A DNA stretch of 18,426 bases from Acidimicrobiaceae bacterium (lineage in GTDB: Bacteria; Actinomycetota; Acidimicrobiia; Acidimicrobiales; Palsa-688). Numbering within the stretch: position 1 is the stretch's first letter; the number at the start of each line of letters is the position of its first letter. The notes under the pieces are model-generated. The model ran no database searches. It had not been told where the DNA came from and worked only from the letters and a program-made list of their open reading frames with translations. Positions 1 to 6,674 of the stretch are shown piece after piece. The DNA lies in the NCBI GenBank assembly GCA_030838025.1, contig JAUTXM010000519.1:1-18426 (forward strand). Direction: 5' to 3'. Both the position numbers and the translations under genes were made by a program.

Positions 1-1
1 C

Positions 2-58
2 GCCAAGCCGCTGCCCCAAACGGCCCGAGACGACGACCCGCCCGCCCGCCGCGACTAA
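2..58 (+). CDS. possible C-terminal tail of an upstream gene (partial)
   Basis: One frame is open from the left edge to a TAA at 56-58 and ends in a hydrophilic, charged tail (TARDDDPPARRD). Such a tail is typical of the end of a polytopic membrane protein. In actinobacteria an FtsW/RodA-type gene often precedes a penicillin-binding protein gene like the one that follows here, which makes that identity possible, but 18 residues cannot prove it. The end at 58 leaves a 59-nt gap before the GTG at 118. Confidence 0.3.
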   Translation, partial: AKPLPQTARDDDPPARRD

Positions 59-117
59 GCGGCGCCGGCCGGCATTCCGCCCCCACTGGACGCATCGCCC
101 TACCTCGGTCCCCCCTT

Positions 118-1983
118 GTGCTGGCCCTTGTCGTCGCAGTCGTCCTCGTCGGCGCGGCCCTCGCGGTCATCACACTCACCCGCACGAGTGGTGCCCCGGC
201 CACCCCCGTGGCGCAGTCCTACCTGGCGGCGTGGTCCCGCCGCGACTTCGCCGCCATGGCCCTGCTCGTCGAGCACCCGCCAACTGACTTCGCGGCGATC
301 CACCAGCGCGTCATCGATGACCTGAACGTGGCCAGCTGGCAGTACCGGCTGGACTCGGTGAAGACCCACGGCAGCACCGCCGATGCCGCCTACACATCGC
401 ACCTCGTGCTGGCCGGCCTGGGAACCTGGGACCATCCCGGCACCGTCCACCTGGCCCGGGTGTTCGGCCGCTGGATGGTCGAGTGGACCCCGGCCGCGAT
501 CTACCCCACCCTCCCAGCCGGTGGCCACTTCAGCGTGCAACGCACCTGGCCCCCCCGCGCTCCCGTCCTCGGTGCCGGGGGAACCGTGCTGGCGGGACCC
601 GCCGATGTCATCACCGTCGGGCTCCAAGGCAACGCCGTCGCCAGCCCCGCCTTGGTGACGACCGCCCTCACCCAGGCCGGAATCGACTCCGGCGCGATCA
701 CCGCGGCCCTCAAATCGGCGGCCGCCCACCCCACACAGTTCGTGCCCGTCGTCGATCTGTCGGCCGCCCGCTATGACCAGGTGAAGCCGATTATTTTCCG
801 CGTTCCGGGGACTCGGTTTCAGCGTCACACCGGCCAGACGAGCGTGACCCCCGACCTGGCGGCGCACGTCGTCGGCTCGGTCGGGCCCATCACCGCAGAA
901 CAGTTGCGGCAGATGGGGGCGCCCTACGAGGCCAGCGACAGCATCGGTCAGGTGGGGATCGAGGCCCAGTACGAGCGGCAACTGGCCGGTACGCCCGGGG
1001 GCATCATCCAGGTCGTCGCCGCCGATGGCGCCACGGTCGGCTCCGGGCCCATCTTCACCATCAGCGGCAAGGCCGGGAAACCGGTCCAGACCACGATCGA
1101 CCTTCACACCGAGCAGGCGGCCGAAGCCGCCCTGAACTCCGTCAAGCAGCCCGCGGCCCTGGTGGCAATCCGTGCCTCGACGGGCGAGGTTCTCGCCGCC
1201 GTGAGCCGACCCGACACGACGCCGTTCGATCGAGCGCTCACCGGCCAGTATCCGCCGGGCTCGACGTTCAAGGTCGTTACCAGCGCCGCCCTACTGGCCA
1301 GCGGCCTGACCCCCGACAGCCCGACCGTCTGCCCGAAGACCCTGACGGTGCAAGGCCGCACCTTCAAGAACTTCGAGGGCGAGTCCTCGCCGGACATCTC
1401 GTTCCAGCGGGCTTTCGCGATCTCGTGCAATACCGCGTTCATCAGCATGGCCGGCAACTTGCCGGCCTCGGCCCTTCTCTCGATGGCCGGCCAATTTGGC
1501 TTTGGCACCCAGCCCCAACCCGGATTGCCCGTCTTCGGGGGTCAGATACCGACTCCGGTCGACGAAGTGGACAAAGTGGCGAGCGCCATCGGGCAGGGCC
1601 GGGTACTTGCCAGTCCCTTGCAGATGGCAGGCGTAGCGGCCGCAGTGGCGGGGGGGACGGTCCATCCCCCCCGGCTGGTCGTCGGCGCGGCGGACGACAC
1701 CGCTAAAGGCGTGGCGCTCCCACAGCCGGTCGTCACCGGCCTGCGGTCCATGATGGCCGCCGTGGTCGCCGGCGGCTCGGGCGCTCCGGCCAGGGTCGCC
1801 GGCGGCTCGCCGGTGTACGGCAAGACGGGCACCGCCGAGTTCGGCAACGCCACTCCGCCGGCCACCCACGCCTGGTTCATCGGCTTTCGCGACGACGTGG
1901 CCTTTGCCGTGGTCATCGAGGGCGGTGGCGTCGGCGGGATGGTCGCGGCGCCGATCGCCGCCAAGTTCCTCAAGGGACTCTGA
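118..1983 (+). CDS. penicillin-binding protein, transpeptidase type (class B-like)
   Basis: This is a membrane-anchored D,D-transpeptidase that cross-links peptidoglycan outside the membrane. Residues 1-20 form a transmembrane anchor. Residues about 30-130 look like the NTF2-like MecA_N domain (YLAAWSRRDFAAM), followed by a PBP dimerisation region (about 140-310) and the transpeptidase domain (about 330-621). All three active-site motifs are present: S382-T-F-K385 (SxxK), S436-C-N438 (SxN) and K569-T-G571. The length of 621 aa fits this family. No glycosyltransferase domain is seen. GTG 118 is the first in-frame start in the window and has no clear Shine-Dalgarno. The frame is open to base 1 with a basic, Pro-rich stretch, so a start left of the window is possible. 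However, the TAA at 56-58 in another frame suggests that an upstream gene ends there, which favours 118. Confidence 0.93.
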   Translation: MLALVVAVVLVGAALAVITLTRTSGAPATPVAQSYLAAWSRRDFAAMALLVEHPPTDFAAIHQRVIDDLNVASWQYRLDSVKTHGSTADAAYTSHLVLAGLGTWDHPGTVHLARVFGRWMVEWTPAAIYPTLPAGGHFSVQRTWPPRAPVLGAGGTVLAGPADVITVGLQGNAVASPALVTTALTQAGIDSGAITAALKSAAAHPTQFVPVVDLSAARYDQVKPIIFRVPGTRFQRHTGQTSVTPDLAAHVVGSVGPITAEQLRQMGAPYEASDSIGQVGIEAQYERQLAGTPGGIIQVVAADGATVGSGPIFTISGKAGKPVQTTIDLHTEQAAEAALNSVKQPAALVAIRASTGEVLAAVSRPDTTPFDRALTGQYPPGSTFKVVTSAALLASGLTPDSPTVCPKTLTVQGRTFKNFEGESSPDISFQRAFAISCNTAFISMAGNLPASALLSMAGQFGFGTQPQPGLPVFGGQIPTPVDEVDKVASAIGQGRVLASPLQMAGVAAAVAGGTVHPPRLVVGAADDTAKGVALPQPVVTGLRSMMAAVVAGGSGAPARVAGGSPVYGKTGTAEFGNATPPATHAWFIGFRDDVAFAVVIEGGGVGGMVAAPIAAKFLKGL

Positions 1984-2000
1984 CCACGGTCAACGATCCG

Positions 2001-2060
2001 GCGGCGACGGCACGCATCCGGCGGCGACGGCACGCATCCGGCGGCGACGGCACGCATCCG
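2001..2060. repeat. three perfect 20-bp tandem repeats
   Basis: The unit GCGGCGACGGCACGCATCCG occurs three times without a mismatch, at 2001-2020, 2021-2040 and 2041-2060. A partial copy precedes it (ending gatccg at 2000) and a degraded copy follows it (gcagggacagcat from 2061). The array starts 17 bp after the penicillin-binding protein stop, in the gap between convergent genes. Nothing indicates coding. Confidence 0.9.
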
Positions 2061-2084
2061 GCAGGGACAGCATCGATCTTGATA

Positions 2085-2110
2085 CTGGCTACCGAATAAT
2101 CCGGTACCAG
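2085..2110. terminator. possible bidirectional terminator hairpin
   Basis: CTGG-(C)-TACCG at 2085-2094 pairs with CGGTACCAG at 2102-2110. This gives a 9-bp stem with one bulged C and a loop AATAATC. It sits between the convergent ends of the penicillin-binding protein (1983) and the histidine kinase (2122). No run of T follows on either strand, so it is not a canonical intrinsic terminator. Confidence 0.4.
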
Positions 2111-2121
2111 CACCACCCCGC

Positions 2122-3264
2122 TCAAGGGGTCGGCACGGGCGCAGGGCGGCGGTTGGGGATGCGGATCATGAAGCGCCGGTCCTCGTAGGTCAGGCGCCCG
2201 CCCTGGGCTTCGATCAGGCCGCGGGCGATCGGCAGGCCGAGCCCGCTGCCGCCTTTGCCGTCCAAACTTACGAAACGCTCGAATACCCGCTCGTTGCCTC
2301 CATCGGGCAGCCCCGGGCCATCGTCGGCCACGGCAATCTCGATCATGGCCGGCGTTGCCCCGACCTCGACGGTGACCTCAGCGAGCGCATGGCGGCGGGC
2401 GTTGTCCAGCAGGTTCGCCAGAGCGTTCTTGGTGGCCTCGCTTGCCAGCAGCACGAGCTGGGGCCGGGGGCCGCGCACGACCAAACTGGTCTTTACTGCC
2501 TGGTTGCCCACCTTGGCCCGGTCGAGTTCGGTCCGACACAGATCGACCACGTCAGTCGCCTGGAGCGTCCCCACCTCGCCTTGATCGACACGCGCCATCT
2601 GCAGGAGGGACGAGAGCAGCCGGCCCGCCCGGTCTGCTTCTCGCGACAGGTTGACCAGTAATCGCTCCTGCTGGCTGGTGGCTCCATTGACGAGCAGCGC
2701 ATCAGTCGACGCTCGGATCCCCGCGAGGGGGGTGCGCAGCTGGTGGGCGGCGTAGCTCAAGAACTCCTTGCGCTGCCGGGCCGAGTCACCCGCGGCCACG
2801 GCTTTCTCCCGCGCGGCCGCGATCAGCGCGACCAGGACCGAAAGGATCATGAGGAGGAGCACGCCATTGAGCACGAAGACAACCGGGTCGTCCTTGTCAC
2901 TGAAGAAGGCTGCCACCGTTGTGGTGAGTCCGCTTTCCAGCGCCAACAACATGCCGGGCCGGCGACCACCGAGGAAGGTCCCGATGGCCGTCGGGATCAG
3001 ATAGAACGCCGCCATGGACAGCACAGGGCCGGTCACGTGGTCGGCCACGCCCAACAACGCCACGACCCCGGACAGCACGACCAGGGCGGCGCCGGTGCTT
3101 TGCCGGGTGGGGGCGGCATCGCTGCCCCACCAACTTCCCGACAACAGCCGGTTGACGCCCCGCCAGAGCCACCGCAGCCACCGCAGCGACCGCAGCGACC
3201 GCAGCCACCGCAGCGACCGCAGCCACGGCTTCGACGGCTTCGACGGCTTCGACGCTTTCGACAT
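2122..3264 (-). CDS. sensor histidine kinase
   Basis: This membrane histidine kinase is the partner of the adjacent OmpR-type regulator. The order is a cationic Trp/Leu/Arg-rich repeat tail (residues 1-45), about four transmembrane segments (about 56-74, 79-98, 104-121 and 128-151) resembling a DUF4118/KdpD-like membrane sensor, HisKA with AAHQLRTP and phosphoacceptor H174, and HATPase_c with the N box (N284, N288), G1 DDGPG (314-318), F box FERF and G2 GSGLGL (339-344). All catalytic boxes are intact. No HAMP or large extracellular domain is seen, so the signal is probably sensed within the membrane. Its ATG (3264-3262) shares one base with the regulator stop TGA (3266-3264), and no Shine-Dalgarno is visible, so translation is likely coupled. 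The 9-bp repeats that encode the N-terminal tail are unusual. Confidence 0.95.
   Translation of the reverse strand: MSKASKPSKPSKPWLRSLRWLRSLRSLRWLRWLWRGVNRLLSGSWWGSDAAPTRQSTGAALVVLSGVVALLGVADHVTGPVLSMAAFYLIPTAIGTFLGGRRPGMLLALESGLTTTVAAFFSDKDDPVVFVLNGVLLLMILSVLVALIAAAREKAVAAGDSARQRKEFLSYAAHQLRTPLAGIRASTDALLVNGATSQQERLLVNLSREADRAGRLLSSLLQMARVDQGEVGTLQATDVVDLCRTELDRAKVGNQAVKTSLVVRGPRPQLVLLASEATKNALANLLDNARRHALAEVTVEVGATPAMIEIAVADDGPGLPDGGNERVFERFVSLDGKGGSGLGLPIARGLIEAQGGRLTYEDRRFMIRIPNRRPAPVPTP
3165..3263 (-). repeat. two adjacent in-frame 9-bp tandem arrays in the kinase N-terminus
   Basis: On the plus strand, seven 9-mers of the type gcagcSacc run from 3165 to 3227 (the first and last are variants). 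Four 9-mers of the type gcttcgacg follow from 3228 to 3263 (the last is a variant). On the coding strand the first array encodes WLR or SLR triplets and the second encodes SKP triplets. Copy-number changes would add or remove three residues without a frameshift. Confidence 0.9.
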
Positions 3265-3950
3265 CAGGGACGAAACACGTATCCCCGGCCACGCACCGTG
3301 TGCACCAGCCTCGGCCCGTTGGCATCCAGCTTGCGGCGCAGGGCGCTCACATGCACCTCCACCAGGTTGGGGTCGTAGGAGTCGAAACCCCAGATCTGCG
3401 ACAGCAACTGACCCTTGGAAAACACCTGATTCGGAGCCCGGGCCAATACCGAGAGCAACTCGAACTCGGTGGGCGTGAGGTCGAGTTCGACGCCTCCCCG
3501 TAGGACCTGCTTGGCGTTGTCGTCGATGAGCAGGTCGCGGACCTCGATGACCGGTGAGTCCATGCGGCCGCTGCGGCGCAGCACCGCCCGCACCCGGGCC
3601 AGGAGCTCCGCCATGGCGAACGGCTTCACGACGTAGTCGTCACCCCCCGCCTCGAACCCGGCCAACCGGTCGTCCAATCCGTCCGCCGCCGTGAGGAACA
3701 CCACCGGCACGCCCGCCTGGGCGATCACCTGGCGGGCCAGTTGGAACCCGTTCGGTCCCGCCGGCAACTGGATATCGATGATCGCCACATCGGGCCGAAA
3801 CTCGTCGACCGTCTGGCTCATGGACTCTCCGGTCACCTCGGCGCGCACCAAGAAGCCCAGCCCTTCGAAGGCGCTCGCCACCGCTTCACGCACCGAAAGG
3901 TCATCTTCGATGAGCAGCGCACGCGTCGCCGAGCTCTGGACGTCGGTCAT
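3264..3950 (-). CDS. OmpR/PhoB-family response regulator
   Basis: This is a DNA-binding response regulator paired with the histidine kinase downstream. The receiver domain (residues about 9-125) has the acidic pocket E15-D16-D17, phosphoacceptor D59 (IIDIQLP), T87 and K109 (VVKPF). A winged-helix Trans_reg_C domain (about 133-226) follows, ending VHTVRGRGYVFRP. The length of 228 aa is normal. I chose ATG 3950 over the upstream GTG at 3980 because GAGGGGG (plus-strand 3959-3965) lies 8 nt before this ATG and no such site precedes the GTG. The gene follows the small membrane protein by 31 nt and overlaps the kinase by one base. Confidence 0.96.
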   Translation of the reverse strand: MTDVQSSATRALLIEDDLSVREAVASAFEGLGFLVRAEVTGESMSQTVDEFRPDVAIIDIQLPAGPNGFQLARQVIAQAGVPVVFLTAADGLDDRLAGFEAGGDDYVVKPFAMAELLARVRAVLRRSGRMDSPVIEVRDLLIDDNAKQVLRGGVELDLTPTEFELLSVLARAPNQVFSKGQLLSQIWGFDSYDPNLVEVHVSALRRKLDANGPRLVHTVRGRGYVFRP

Positions 3951-3958
3951 CGGGAAAG

Positions 3959-3965
3959 CCCCCTC
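3959..3965 (-). promoter_or_regulatory. Shine-Dalgarno deciding the response regulator start
   Basis: The minus strand reads GAGGGGG, 8 nt before ATG 3950. It supports a 228-aa product over a 238-aa form starting at GTG 3980. Confidence 0.65.
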
Positions 3966-3981
3966 AGTCGCTGGAACCACA

Positions 3982-4440
3982 TCACGGCGAGGATTTTCCC
4001 ACCCGTGCCCTTCGATTTGTTGCCGTCAGCCAGAGTGCCAGCACCAGCAGCAACACATCGAGGGTGACGACGAGGCCGGTCAGGCTCACGAGCCCGGGCG
4101 GGGGGTGCGACAGCGCGGCGCAGCCGCACCCTCCCGGCAGGTGGGCCGTCCAGTGCCGGGTCGCCCCGAGCGGCGCTGGGATGAGGACCAGGATCGCGGC
4201 CGCGGCGGGCGCAGGCGACGCGGGCCGGGCCACGACGGCGGCACCGATCGCCACTTGGGCGGCACCGATGGCCCATCCCCACCAGCCGCCGATGGCCGAG
4301 ACCACGATGGCGGACACGACCAAACCGGTGGCCAGGATCATGCGGGCCGCGGTCACCGCTTGGCGACGGGCCGCGCCATGCACGGCCGGACTGTACCGCC
4401 GATCAGCGGCGCTGTATCGCCAGGATGGCGACGTCGTCAC
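3982..4440 (-). CDS. small four-helix membrane protein, MauE/DoxX-like
   Basis: The product has four hydrophobic segments, at residues about 34-52, 55-72, 76-91 and 115-142. Between segments 3 and 4 lies a Gly-Cys-Gly-Cys loop (LPGGCGCAALSHPP). A CGC-type loop before the last helices is characteristic of MauE/DoxX-type proteins, which are linked to thiol-disulfide or quinone chemistry in the membrane. That assignment is from pattern only. The GTG start at 4440 overlaps the phosphatase end by 38 nt and has a weak GGGGG upstream. GTG 4383 and ATG 4341 are alternatives that would remove an Arg-rich N-terminus. The gene lies inside a signalling operon, so it may be a sensor accessory or a target of the system. 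Confidence 0.72.
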   Translation of the reverse strand: MTTSPSWRYSAADRRYSPAVHGAARRQAVTAARMILATGLVVSAIVVSAIGGWWGWAIGAAQVAIGAAVVARPASPAPAAAAILVLIPAPLGATRHWTAHLPGGCGCAALSHPPPGLVSLTGLVVTLDVLLLVLALWLTATNRRARVGKSSP

Positions 4441-6223
4441 GGCGGGTCGCCCCCGCGCTTCGCGGCTGCATCAACGCCTCGCACACCACGTCGGCATGGC
4501 GGGGGGCGCCCGCTGCGGCGCCGAGCAGCCAGTCCATGCCCGGGCCGACGCCGGTGTCGCGATCCTCGACGAGGCCGTCGGTGTAGAACACGACCAGGTC
4601 GCCTGGGTCGAGGACCACCTGGCAGAGCGGGTAGTCGAGCGGCGCCACGCCGAGCAGCGGACCAGGGTCCAGGTCGACGAACCAGGCCGGGGCCGTGGTC
4701 GGCACGACCAGCGGCGGGGGATGGCCCGCCGAGGCGAGGGTCAAGGTGCCGGCCGGGAGTTCCAGCACGCCGAACAAGACGGTGGCGGTGCGCTCCAAGC
4801 CGAATTTCTCGGTGAACGCCCCGAGCTGGCGCAGCGCCGACGCGGGATTGGGGTCGATCAGGGCGTAGGCCCGCAGGGCGTCGCGCAGCTGGCCCATCAC
4901 CGTGACCGCAGTGAGGTCATGGCCCACCACGTCGCCGACCACGAGGCCGACACAACCCGGGGCGACGGGGATCACGTCGTACCAATCGCCGCCGACTTTC
5001 GCCCCCTCGGTGCTCGGCAGGTAGCGGGCCGCCACGGTGATGCCGGGCAGTTCGGGCAGCCGGTCGGGAAGCAGGCTGCCCTGGAGGGTTCGGGCCACCT
5101 CGTGCTCCCGGTCGTACACCCGGGCCCGGTCGATGACCGCCGCCACCTGCTGGGCCAGTTCCTCGGCCAGCGCCAGGTCGGATTCGCCGAAGTGCCGCCC
5201 GGACCCGGCGGCGACGAGCGTGACCGACCCGAGCACCCGTCCCGAGGCGACCAGGGGGACGCTCATGTACGACGTGAACGCCAGCCGGCGCACCAGCGCC
5301 AGGTGGTCCTCGTCGCGGGTGGTCCGCTGGAGAAATTCGGCCGACATGTCCGACGACCACATCGATGTACCGGTGCGGATCACCTGCACACTCGGGTGGC
5401 CACCTTGGGGATCTGGGGAAAACTGGTCGCGTAGCTGGTCGGCCAAGGGTTGAAACTCAGGCGAGGCGTGGCGAGCGACGACCCGTTTCAGGCTCCCGCC
5501 GTCCACGAGCATGTCGATCAGGCACAGGTCACCAAGAATCGGGACGGCCATGGTGGCCAGGAGTTCGAGGGTTTCTTGGAGATTCCTGGCTTCGGCCAGG
5601 ATGCGGCTGGCGCGCAGGAGAAACTCGCGGCTGCGGCGGGTTTGCTCCAGTTCGAGGCTGAGGCGGGCAACGATGTGGCTCTCGCCCTCGGCATCGGACG
5701 GGTCGTCGGAGACGCTTCGCACGACGCCAATGGCCGCCGGCGCGGCGGTGTCGGGCGCGGCGGTGTCGGGCGCGGCGGTGTCGGTGTCCGATGTCCACGG
5801 GATGACCGTCACCTCGACGATGCGCTCAGAGCCGTCATAGCGCCGGGCAGGAAGTCGGACCGGGTGGCCGGCAAAGGGGCCCTCGCCCGTCGCGAGAAAC
5901 CGGGCGAAGGCCACGTTGTACGTGGAGCAGAGCCGATCCGGGATGATTTCGGTTACGGGCCGGCCGAGAAGGTCGGTCGGCTCCCACCCCAGCACGACCA
6001 TCGACGCCGAGTTGGAGTAGACGATATGTCCGGCGCGGTCGATGACGATGATTGCATCGTTCAAGTGGTCCATCACGAGTGTCGAAAGCCTCGATGGAAG
6101 ATAGGGGACCCGTCGCGTCATATTGTCACGATCGGGCGAAACAGGGCCGAGATCGCTCGTTCCCAGACCATGAAACCTCGGGTTGGCAAACTCGATGTCG
6201 GCCTTAACCGGGTCCCTGTCCAT
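4403..6223 (-). CDS. PAS-GAF-PP2C (SpoIIE/RsbU-like) protein phosphatase
   Basis: This is a soluble Ser/Thr phosphatase of the RsbU/RsbP type, which in known systems dephosphorylates anti-sigma-factor antagonists. Counting from ATG 6223 (606 aa): PAS at about 48-145 (MDHLNDAIIVIDRAG), a DTAAP triple repeat at about 148-162, a helical linker, GAF at about 210-370 (SVPLVASGRVLGSVTL), and the SpoIIE PP2C domain at about 375-606. Metal-site motifs are intact: GGDWYD (411-416), VGDVVGHD (429-436), YTDG (547-550) and DD (596-597). A TTG at 6238 would add five residues. ATG 6223 is preferred because AGGA lies just upstream. It is the first gene of a four-gene minus-strand unit that also carries a two-component system. 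No anti-sigma kinase or STAS antagonist is in the window, so its substrate is unknown. Confidence 0.94.
   Translation of the reverse strand: MDRDPVKADIEFANPRFHGLGTSDLGPVSPDRDNMTRRVPYLPSRLSTLVMDHLNDAIIVIDRAGHIVYSNSASMVVLGWEPTDLLGRPVTEIIPDRLCSTYNVAFARFLATGEGPFAGHPVRLPARRYDGSERIVEVTVIPWTSDTDTAAPDTAAPDTAAPAAIGVVRSVSDDPSDAEGESHIVARLSLELEQTRRSREFLLRASRILAEARNLQETLELLATMAVPILGDLCLIDMLVDGGSLKRVVARHASPEFQPLADQLRDQFSPDPQGGHPSVQVIRTGTSMWSSDMSAEFLQRTTRDEDHLALVRRLAFTSYMSVPLVASGRVLGSVTLVAAGSGRHFGESDLALAEELAQQVAAVIDRARVYDREHEVARTLQGSLLPDRLPELPGITVAARYLPSTEGAKVGGDWYDVIPVAPGCVGLVVGDVVGHDLTAVTVMGQLRDALRAYALIDPNPASALRQLGAFTEKFGLERTATVLFGVLELPAGTLTLASAGHPPPLVVPTTAPAWFVDLDPGPLLGVAPLDYPLCQVVLDPGDLVVFYTDGLVEDRDTGVGPGMDWLLGAAAGAPRHADVVCEALMQPRSAGATRRDDVAILAIQRR
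5740..5786 (-). repeat. 15-bp in-frame tandem repeat (DTAAP x3)
   Basis: The unit gtgtcgggcgcggcg recurs at 5749-5763 and 5764-5778, with partial copies on each side. On the coding strand it gives DTAAPDTAAPDTAAP, a flexible spacer between the PAS domain and the following helical/GAF part of the phosphatase. Confidence 0.8.
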
Positions 6224-6285
6224 CACGTCCTGCCCCAAGCACTTGGACCTTCGACAACTTCCTCAAATCGCCCAACTGCGTCTCG

Positions 6286-6314
6286 ACAGTAGGTCTGCTT
6301 GGCTGGGGTGTCAA
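6286..6314 (-). promoter_or_regulatory. sigma70-like promoter of the phosphatase/two-component operon
   Basis: The minus strand has a perfect TTGACA (6314-6309), a 17-bp spacer and TACTGT (6291-6286, fitting TAnnnT). Transcription would start near 6279, leaving a leader of about 55 nt before ATG 6223. Confidence 0.6.
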
Positions 6315-6674
6315 CCGTCAAATTTGGCCGCGACTTTCGAAGCATGCCTGCGATACAGGGTCGATTGACAGAAACCTGTACGGTTCGCACCGTTCGCGGC
6401 ATTCCGGGCTCACCGAGGTGCAACCTTTGGTCACACTTTGGGAGTTTTGGGGGATTGGTGCCGAAGGGTGCGAAGAGAGTTCAATAGCGGGTTCACGTTC
6501 TGTGAATTCGAAATGCTCCTTTTGGACCTCCGAGGTATATGCAGCGGGTCGACCGTCGATATTCAGGGGCAAGGCGGGATCTGGACCCTCGTTTCACTTC
6601 CCGTCATGACGTGCCGATGACGTGGTGACTTAGCTACCAGCCCTCGTTCATACCGGTCAGGAGAGAAGGACTAC
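6315..6674. other. divergent intergenic region with two short dyads
   Basis: About 360 bp with no supported gene, and visibly richer in A/T than its neighbours. It holds two short inverted repeats: ACGGT-TCGC-ACCGT at 6380-6393, just after a TTGACA at 6365-6370 that has no good -10 partner, and TTCAC-GTTCT-GTGAA at 6492-6506. GTCATGAC at 6602-6609 is palindromic. AGGAG (6659-6663) and GAAGGA (6665-6670) give a strong ribosome-binding region for the secreted protein at 6675. Either dyad could be an operator. No riboswitch consensus was recognised. Confidence 0.4.

Noticed and set aside
100..1107. 335-residue antisense frame over the penicillin-binding protein
   Set aside because: Low-complexity Gly/Asp/Arg translation without motifs; the plus strand carries all three transpeptidase motifs.
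6400..6660. Possible c-di-GMP or c-di-AMP riboswitch before the secreted protein
   Set aside because: A fragment resembling AGGGCAA was noticed (about 6563-6571) but the rest of the conserved core is missing.
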